The notes beneath the pieces were generated by a model. That model saw only the letters and a list, made by a program, of their open reading frames with translations, searched no databases and was not told where the DNA came from. From contig PUNZ01000269.1 in NCBI GenBank assembly GCA_003551945.1, positions 1-27,645 on the forward strand: a stretch of DNA of 27,645 nt. Direction: 5' to 3'. Below, one piece after another: positions 23,574-27,645 of this stretch. The DNA comes from Halovenus sp. (GTDB taxonomy: Archaea > Halobacteriota > Halobacteria > Halobacteriales > Haloarculaceae). Position numbers and translations under genes: made by a program. Position 1 is the stretch's first letter. Every line of letters starts with the position of its first letter.

Positions 23574-23936
23574 TCACTTCTCACGGTTCGTAACCGGTAT
23601 TTCAGTATCAACTCGTTCGTCACTCTTCGGAAGCGTCAGTTCGAGAACGCCGCCACCCATTGTTGCGGACGCCCCTTCTGTTCCGACATCCGGCGGGAGG
23701 GGGAGCTCCGCGTCGAGAAATAATGAGCGGTCTTCGGTCACATACTGGAAAGACGGAGGAACAGATTTTGTCCGTCGTGCTTCAATATGGAGCGTCGAAC
23801 CGACGATTTCGACTGTGGTCGTCTCGGCTGATGCGCCAGGGAGGTCAACCAGTAGACGATAGCTGTGCTCACTTTCGAGAATATCAGCGAACACAAGAGT
23901 GGGTAATTGGGAGACGGCATCGCGAAGCACTGACAT
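23574..23936 (-). CDS. Hsp20/alpha-crystallin-type small heat-shock protein
   Basis: This 120-residue protein has an alpha-crystallin-like domain. After a short N-terminal arm come SYRLLVDLPGASAETTTVEI, STLHIEARRT, FLDAELPLPPDV and the closing strand GGGVLELTLPKSDE. It lacks the C-terminal IXI motif in strict form, but ends with TEIPVTN, which is close. Small heat-shock proteins hold unfolding proteins. The sequence is divergent from the classical Hsp20 group and could also be compared with GvpH-like or CS-domain proteins. It starts the operon with the ABC1 kinase, 12 nt apart. Confidence 0.8.
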   Translation of the reverse strand: MSVLRDAVSQLPTLVFADILESEHSYRLLVDLPGASAETTTVEIVGSTLHIEARRTKSVPPSFQYVTEDRSLFLDAELPLPPDVGTEGASATMGGGVLELTLPKSDERVDTEIPVTNREK

Positions 23937-23994
23937 AGCTACCTGTTAGGGCGCATAAGCGAAAAAGTCCCCGGTATCCGCACACAATCGGTCC

Positions 23995-24633
23995 TCAAGA
24001 AAGGAGTTCGGAGAGTTCGTCAACACGTCGGTCGCCACAGACACACTGCCCGAACTGGGCAGGGTCGTGTCGGCGGACATGAATACCATCGAGGCCGGCG
24101 TTCCAGGCGGCTCCAATATCTTGTCCGTTGTCACCGACAAGCGCACCGGTCTTGCCGTTGCCAGCCACGCCGAGTCGTTCCATTGCCATCGTCACAGGGC
24201 GAGGGTCAGGTTTCCACCCCGTCTCATCTGAGCAACAGATAACCGTCTCGAACCAATCAGCGATATCCAGTTCCTCAAGTACCGGCCCAGTCAGGTATTC
24301 CTGACAGTGCGTAACGACGCCGATATCAGTCTCCGTGTTGAGAATGAATTCCTCAGCATCCGGGTACAGATGCGTTGCTGCGGCTCTCCGTTCCGGTTGT
24401 TCAACATCGTGAAACACAGCCCAAAAGTCAGCCGGTTCAACGCCCACATCCGACAGGATTCGGTCGCGTGTTTGGCCGAGTCCATACCAGAGGAGTTCGG
24501 ACTCATGCCCGCTAAACGAAATTCCCATTCGGTCGCCGACGGTCGCAATAGTATCGTGAATATAGGACGTCTTGACATCGACGACTGTCCCGTCGAGGTC
24601 GAGCAACCAGAAATCATAGGTTGAACTGCTCAT
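23995..24633 (-). CDS. HAD-superfamily phosphatase (phosphoglycolate phosphatase-like)
   Basis: This 212-residue hydrolase has motif I LLDLDGTVVD (D12 nucleophile, D14 acid), a helical cap inserted after it (subclass I), motif II VVTHCQE, motif III lysine in GWKPDPRPVTMAMERLG, and motif IV LVGDNGQDIGAAWNAG. Motif II has TH in place of the usual TN/TS. Related proteins remove phosphate from phosphoglycolate or small metabolites; the substrate here is unknown. It is on the same strand as the Hsp20 operon, with a 58-nt gap, and follows the PCD-like gene. Confidence 0.88.
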   Translation of the reverse strand: MSSSTYDFWLLDLDGTVVDVKTSYIHDTIATVGDRMGISFSGHESELLWYGLGQTRDRILSDVGVEPADFWAVFHDVEQPERRAAATHLYPDAEEFILNTETDIGVVTHCQEYLTGPVLEELDIADWFETVICCSDETGWKPDPRPVTMAMERLGVAGNGKTGALVGDNGQDIGAAWNAGLDGIHVRRHDPAQFGQCVCGDRRVDELSELLS

Positions 24634-24708
24634 TAGCTGTCGAAGCTAGCTCATCTCCAGTAATGAATCTTCTGTCGGCCAGTGACGGCCATATTGTGGG
24701 CTGTCCGA

Positions 24709-24984
24709 CTAGTTAATATCGTTCAGTGCCTCAGCAAGGTCGATATCTTTCTCCGTAATGCCACCAGCATCGTGTGTCGTGAGTCGGACCTCAACTTCAC
24801 ACCAGCCGATACGAATCTCAGGATGGTGCCAGTGGTGTTCAGCAAGTCCACCCGCACCGGCAGCGAAGCCGATGCCGTCAAGGTAGGCGTCAAATTCGTA
24901 CGTGCGAACGATTTCCTCACCATCTCGTTCCCACCCGTCGGGAAGCTGTGCAGCAATTTCGTTATCTGAAAGGAGCGATGTCAT
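24709..24984 (-). CDS. Pterin-4a-carbinolamine dehydratase-like protein
   Basis: This 91-residue protein, counted from MTSLLSDNEI, has the PCD fold. DGWERDGEEIVRTYEFDAYLDGIGF is followed by the active-site segment AEHHWHHPEIRIGWCEVEVRLTTHDAGGIT. The motif of two histidines, a tryptophan, a histidine and later D is intact, so dehydratase activity is expected. In most archaea the partner pterin-dependent hydroxylase is not evident, and a link to other pterin chemistry or a moonlighting role has been suggested for such orphans. A start at 24996 is also possible (four more residues). Confidence 0.9.
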   Translation of the reverse strand: MTSLLSDNEIAAQLPDGWERDGEEIVRTYEFDAYLDGIGFAAGAGGLAEHHWHHPEIRIGWCEVEVRLTTHDAGGITEKDIDLAEALNDIN

Positions 24985-25059
24985 GCGTATAGGCATTGGT
25001 GCGACAACACAATGAACGTTCGTCTCGTGACAGGTTCCAAACTGGCCCCTTTCAATTGC

Positions 25060-25377
25060 TTACTCTTGTTTCGCAACTCGGTGGCGATAGACCGTTGCTG
25101 TCTCATCCCACTCGAAGTTTCCACCATGCGCAGCAACCATCCGCTCTTTGTAAGCCGCAAGGGAGGGTGAGCCCTCTCGTTGTGCGTCCTCGTCGGTCAT
25201 CTCTCCGAGCGTGCGCTCGGTCACCTCAACGACCGCAAACGTCTCGCCCTCGATATCGAACGTATCACCTTCTTCGGCGTACGGTTTTCCACGGTGAATC
25301 TGCGTCATCTCCCCTTCAGCAACCGCAGTGATTGTCCGATTATTCGGAAAAAGCGTGTCCGCTTCTATCTCTGCCAT
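25060..25377 (-). CDS. ASCH domain-containing protein
   Basis: This 105-residue protein has the ASCH beta-barrel layout, related to PUA-type RNA-binding domains. TITAVAEGEMTQIHRGKPYAEEGDTFDIEGETFAVVEVTERTLGEMTDEDA is followed by SPSLAAYKERMVAAHGG and a final strand ATVYRHRVA. The GKPYAEEGDTF and EVTERTLGEM segments are the family's signature positions. ASCH proteins are thought to bind RNA or nucleosides, and some are nucleases or hydrolases. It is divergent from the methyltransferase gene. The 148-nt gap between them has no strong TATA box. Confidence 0.82.
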   Translation of the reverse strand: MAEIEADTLFPNNRTITAVAEGEMTQIHRGKPYAEEGDTFDIEGETFAVVEVTERTLGEMTDEDAQREGSPSLAAYKERMVAAHGGNFEWDETATVYRHRVAKQE

Positions 25378-25525
25378 ATGCCTGTATTAGGGTTGACAAC
25401 GCAAAAATGGTCGCGTTGCCAGCGTGGCTTAAACGAAGGCGTCGCCAAGAACGTCCTCTACACGGAGGAGGTGAGTGACCTGTGCTTCGTCAGTCTATTA
25501 TGAGGTATTCTCGTAGAGGTACTTG

Positions 25526-26095
25526 ATGGGATTTCATACGTTTGACCCGGAGAAAACGGACCGGCTGGCGGACCCGACACGATTTCGGTTCTGCTCACGG
25601 GAGGAACTCGTTGAGCCGCTACCAGTAAATCAGGATGCACGGATTATCGACATCGGGAGCGGCATCGGCTTTTACACTGATGAGTTAGCACCGTATTTTG
25701 AGACAGTGTACGCGTTCGACCTCCAAGAGGAAATGCACGAAGAGTACCGAGCGCGAGGCGTCCCGGAAAACGTCGAATTGCTCACTGGAGACGCTGGCTC
25801 ACTGCCCTTCGAAGCAGGGTCTCTCGACGGTGCGTTTTCAACGATGACCTTTCATGAGAGTACAACCCCCGAATCGCTTGCAGAGCTAGCAAGCACCCTT
25901 GTTGCAGGCTCTCCGTTCGTTATTGTTGACTGGTCCGCCGAAGGCGATGGTGAGGCGGGACCGCCAGTTGACGAACGGTTTTCGGCTGCGGAAGCCAGCG
26001 ACCTGTTAGAGGAGGCAGGATTTGCAGTCACCCGGTCGGCAGAGCGAACGGAGACATTTGTTATTGTTGCACATGCAGTGGGCAGTGAAAAGTGA
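25526..26095 (+). CDS. Class I SAM-dependent methyltransferase
   Basis: This 189-residue Rossmann-fold methyltransferase has motif I ARIIDIGSGIGFYTDEL for SAM binding, an acidic end of strand 2 in YAFDLQEEM, motif II-like VELLTGDAGSLPFEAGSLDG, and a methyltransferase-11-type ending. A TTG codon one position earlier could also serve, but the ATG at 25526 is preferred. The protein is compact, without extra domains, so the substrate (metabolite, arsenite or other) is open. It is followed by a 181-nt gap before MoxR on the same strand. Confidence 0.88.
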   Translation: MGFHTFDPEKTDRLADPTRFRFCSREELVEPLPVNQDARIIDIGSGIGFYTDELAPYFETVYAFDLQEEMHEEYRARGVPENVELLTGDAGSLPFEAGSLDGAFSTMTFHESTTPESLAELASTLVAGSPFVIVDWSAEGDGEAGPPVDERFSAAEASDLLEEAGFAVTRSAERTETFVIVAHAVGSEK

Positions 26096-26247
26096 GCGCT
26101 GAGACGACTTGGCGTCCGCTGATAACCAATCTTGTACCCCCTGTGTGGCGATTCGGTTAGTAAAGGAACGTCTGGTAGTATCGTGCCCCAACTGAGGGCG
26201 GGAGCACAAACCACGCCAACAGTGTGACTGAGTAACAGGCCATAACC

Positions 26248-26254
26248 GTTAAAC
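26248..26254 (+). promoter_or_regulatory. TATA-like element of the MoxR gene
   Basis: GTTAAAC lies 23-29 nt upstream of the MoxR ATG, with no Shine-Dalgarno sequence, so a leaderless start is likely. Confidence 0.4.
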
Positions 26255-26276
26255 ACGCTAACAGTAAAACTATTGC

Positions 26277-27371
26277 ATGAACCACGAGGAGGCGGGAGCC
26301 CTTGCAAACCACGTTTTGGATACTATCGGAGGGGGAGTCATTGCCGATCGCTCGTTCCTCGAAACGGTGATGACGGGAATCTTGGCCCGTGGACACGTCT
26401 TGCTTGAAGATGTCCCGGGGACTGGAAAAACGTTGACAGCACGGAGTTTTGCAACAGCGCTTAACCTTTCATTTCAAAGAATTCAGTTTACACCGGACTT
26501 ACTTCCAGCTGACATTACCGGCTCAAATATCTACCGGGAGTCAACTGGTGAATTCGAGTTTTCACGGGGCCCAATCTTTGCGAATATCGTCCTCGCAGAC
26601 GAGATAAACCGTGCGCCACCGAAAACACAAGCAGCGTTGCTTGAAGCGATGGGTGAAAAGCAGGTAACGGTTGATGGGACGACACACGAATTGCCGGAGC
26701 CGTTTTTCGTAATTGCGACGCAAAACCCCGTCGAACAAGAGGGAACCTTCGGTTTACCGGAAGCACAGCGAGATAGGTTCATCGTGAAAACATCGATGGG
26801 ATATCCAACTGCACAGGGAGAACGACTCCTTCTTGACAGGCGAGCAGAGCGCTCAGCACAGACGCCAACCGTCGAACCAGTCGTTGACGAAGCGGAGGTT
26901 ATCTCACTACAAGAAGCCCCCGAGACGGTAACTGTCGACCCACGCCTTCGTGATTATATGGTCGAGTTAGGGCGGAAAACACGGCAAGACAGTCGAGTAC
27001 ACGTTGGTGTCTCTCCGCGGGGTATCCAACGCCTGTTTGAAGCTGCTCGTGCCAAAGCAACACTTGATGGTCGGGATTTCGTCGTTCCAGACGATATTAA
27101 GCAGGTAGTCAAACCCGTGTTCGTTCACCGGATTGTCTTGACCGCAGATGCAAGCGTTCGCGGAACCGAACGTGATGACATTATCGCCGAGATACTCTCA
27201 CAAGTTGACGTCCCAGCCGCGAGTGGACAGGTCTCGACACCCCAACACGAGGTGTCGAATCATCACCAGCAGGCACACACAGAGTCACAGCAAAATCACC
27301 ATCCGCCCGCATCAAATCAGCCACCAATGTCGCCGACAAATCCCGACAGCCAACCGGAAGGAGACAACTAG
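26277..27371 (+). CDS. MoxR-family AAA+ ATPase
   Basis: This 364-residue MoxR ATPase is a chaperone-like AAA+ protein that usually works with DUF58/von Willebrand proteins. Walker A is VPGTGKT (46-52) and Walker B VLADEIN (105-111), with sensor 1 ATQN (147-150), EAQRDRF (162-168) with the arginine finger and GVSPRG (244-249) as sensor 2 area. The AAA+ lid ends near residue 313. A 51-residue Gln/His/Pro/Ser-rich tail follows that is not part of the fold. The gene converges on a DUF7519-like gene, 5 nt apart. In haloarchaea these families usually cluster together. Confidence 0.94.
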   Translation: MNHEEAGALANHVLDTIGGGVIADRSFLETVMTGILARGHVLLEDVPGTGKTLTARSFATALNLSFQRIQFTPDLLPADITGSNIYRESTGEFEFSRGPIFANIVLADEINRAPPKTQAALLEAMGEKQVTVDGTTHELPEPFFVIATQNPVEQEGTFGLPEAQRDRFIVKTSMGYPTAQGERLLLDRRAERSAQTPTVEPVVDEAEVISLQEAPETVTVDPRLRDYMVELGRKTRQDSRVHVGVSPRGIQRLFEAARAKATLDGRDFVVPDDIKQVVKPVFVHRIVLTADASVRGTERDDIIAEILSQVDVPAASGQVSTPQHEVSNHHQQAHTESQQNHHPPASNQPPMSPTNPDSQPEGDN

Positions 27372-27376
27372 CGGCG

Positions 27377-27645
27377 TTATCGAAGCGATTCAAGCAGAAA
27401 GACGAGACCAACCAAGGCGCTCAACAACGCGGCAGTCCCGACTGGCGCCGTCAGTTGGAAATCGACACGCAAAAGCGCGGCTGCTATCCCTGCCCCGAGG
27501 ACTCCAACGAGAAGTGTTGCTGCACTGTGAACAAGTTCAGGACCACGAGATGGCGCTTTTCGCCCAATTTCAGCACCCATCGTCACGCCAAATCGCCCAG
27601 CATCCCAGATGACAAACGTCGCCACGAGACCAGCAAGGACTACCC
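27377..27645 (-). CDS. DUF7519-type membrane protein, C-terminal part (5' end beyond window)
   Basis: Only the C-terminal 88 or so residues are inside the window. The frame stays open to the last base, continuing upstream of the GTG at 27625. The part seen has VIWDAGRFGVTMGAEIGRKA, then GPELVHSAATLLVGVLGAGI and a last helix GTAALLSALVGLVFLLESLR. This pattern of the WDAGRFG loop and RxPELVH motif between helices matches the haloarchaeal DUF7519 proteins found beside MoxR and DUF58 genes. Function unknown. It runs opposite to MoxR, which suggests the rest of a MoxR-type cluster lies just outside on the minus strand. Confidence 0.75.
   Translation of the reverse strand, partial: VVLAGLVATFVIWDAGRFGVTMGAEIGRKAPSRGPELVHSAATLLVGVLGAGIAAALLRVDFQLTAPVGTAALLSALVGLVFLLESLR

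Noticed and set aside
25430..25503. Short leader peptide after GGAGGTG before the methyltransferase
   Set aside because: Only about 10 codons, no conserved pattern and no attenuation structure visible.

Overview
This is an ordinary chromosomal stretch from a haloarchaeon (class Halobacteria). The evidence is the strongly acidic proteins, archaeal housekeeping genes (L37e, L21e, LSm, eIF5A, Pth2, RqcH), haloarchaeal families (CheF, DICT, DUF7344, DUF7519), Tat-lipoprotein secretion, and TATA boxes about 25-32 nt upstream of many start codons, which is the leaderless-promoter spacing. Three 60-base lines I counted by hand held 48, 50 and 55% G+C. That is low for this class, where most genomes exceed 60%. 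I do not assign a genus.

Layout. 1-5.0 kb: rqcH (-), a PadR regulator (+), a zinc metalloprotease (-), a small membrane-anchored protein (-) and an M42 aminopeptidase (+). 5.1-6.9 kb: a tight LSm / L37e / purF operon, then a DUF302 gene. 7.4-9.4 kb: a trans-sulfuration PLP enzyme and a secreted-protein / small-membrane-protein pair, both on -. 9.6-10.7 kb: a DUF7344 HTH gene followed by a DICT sensory gene. 10.8-11.0 kb: tRNA-Ala(GGC) on -, with a decayed copy of its own 3' end and a strong hairpin downstream. 11.1-14.5 kb: a complete tripartite tricarboxylate transporter, transcribed C-B-A on -. 14.8-18.5 kb: rpl21e (+), an orphan CheF (-), an HTTM membrane protein, a membrane zinc ribbon and pth2 (+). 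18.6-21.7 kb: a - strand series of eIF5A, agmatinase, an acidic zinc-ribbon protein and a Nif3-like protein. 21.8-25.4 kb: a - strand series of Hsp20, ABC1/UbiB kinase, HAD phosphatase, PCD-like protein and ASCH protein. 25.5 kb to the end: a methyltransferase and MoxR (+), then a DUF7519 membrane protein (-) cut by the window edge.

Functional links that stand out are: translation factors with eIF5A beside the agmatinase that may serve its hypusine modification; the TctCBA uptake system; the DUF7344/DICT pair facing a secreted protein across a promoter that carries an inverted repeat; and MoxR facing a typical MoxR-cluster partner.

I find no CRISPR array, transposase, integrase, toxin-antitoxin pair, phage module or clear unknown multi-gene system. 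Nearly all of the window is explained by known families. The best leads are small: the tRNA trailer structure, the promoter inverted repeat, the acidic zinc-ribbon protein with a 27-bp repeat, and an acidic insertion in TctB. No gene-free stretch exceeds 300 bases. The longest are 14481-14778 (divergent promoters only) and 10686-10916 (tRNA trailer structure).
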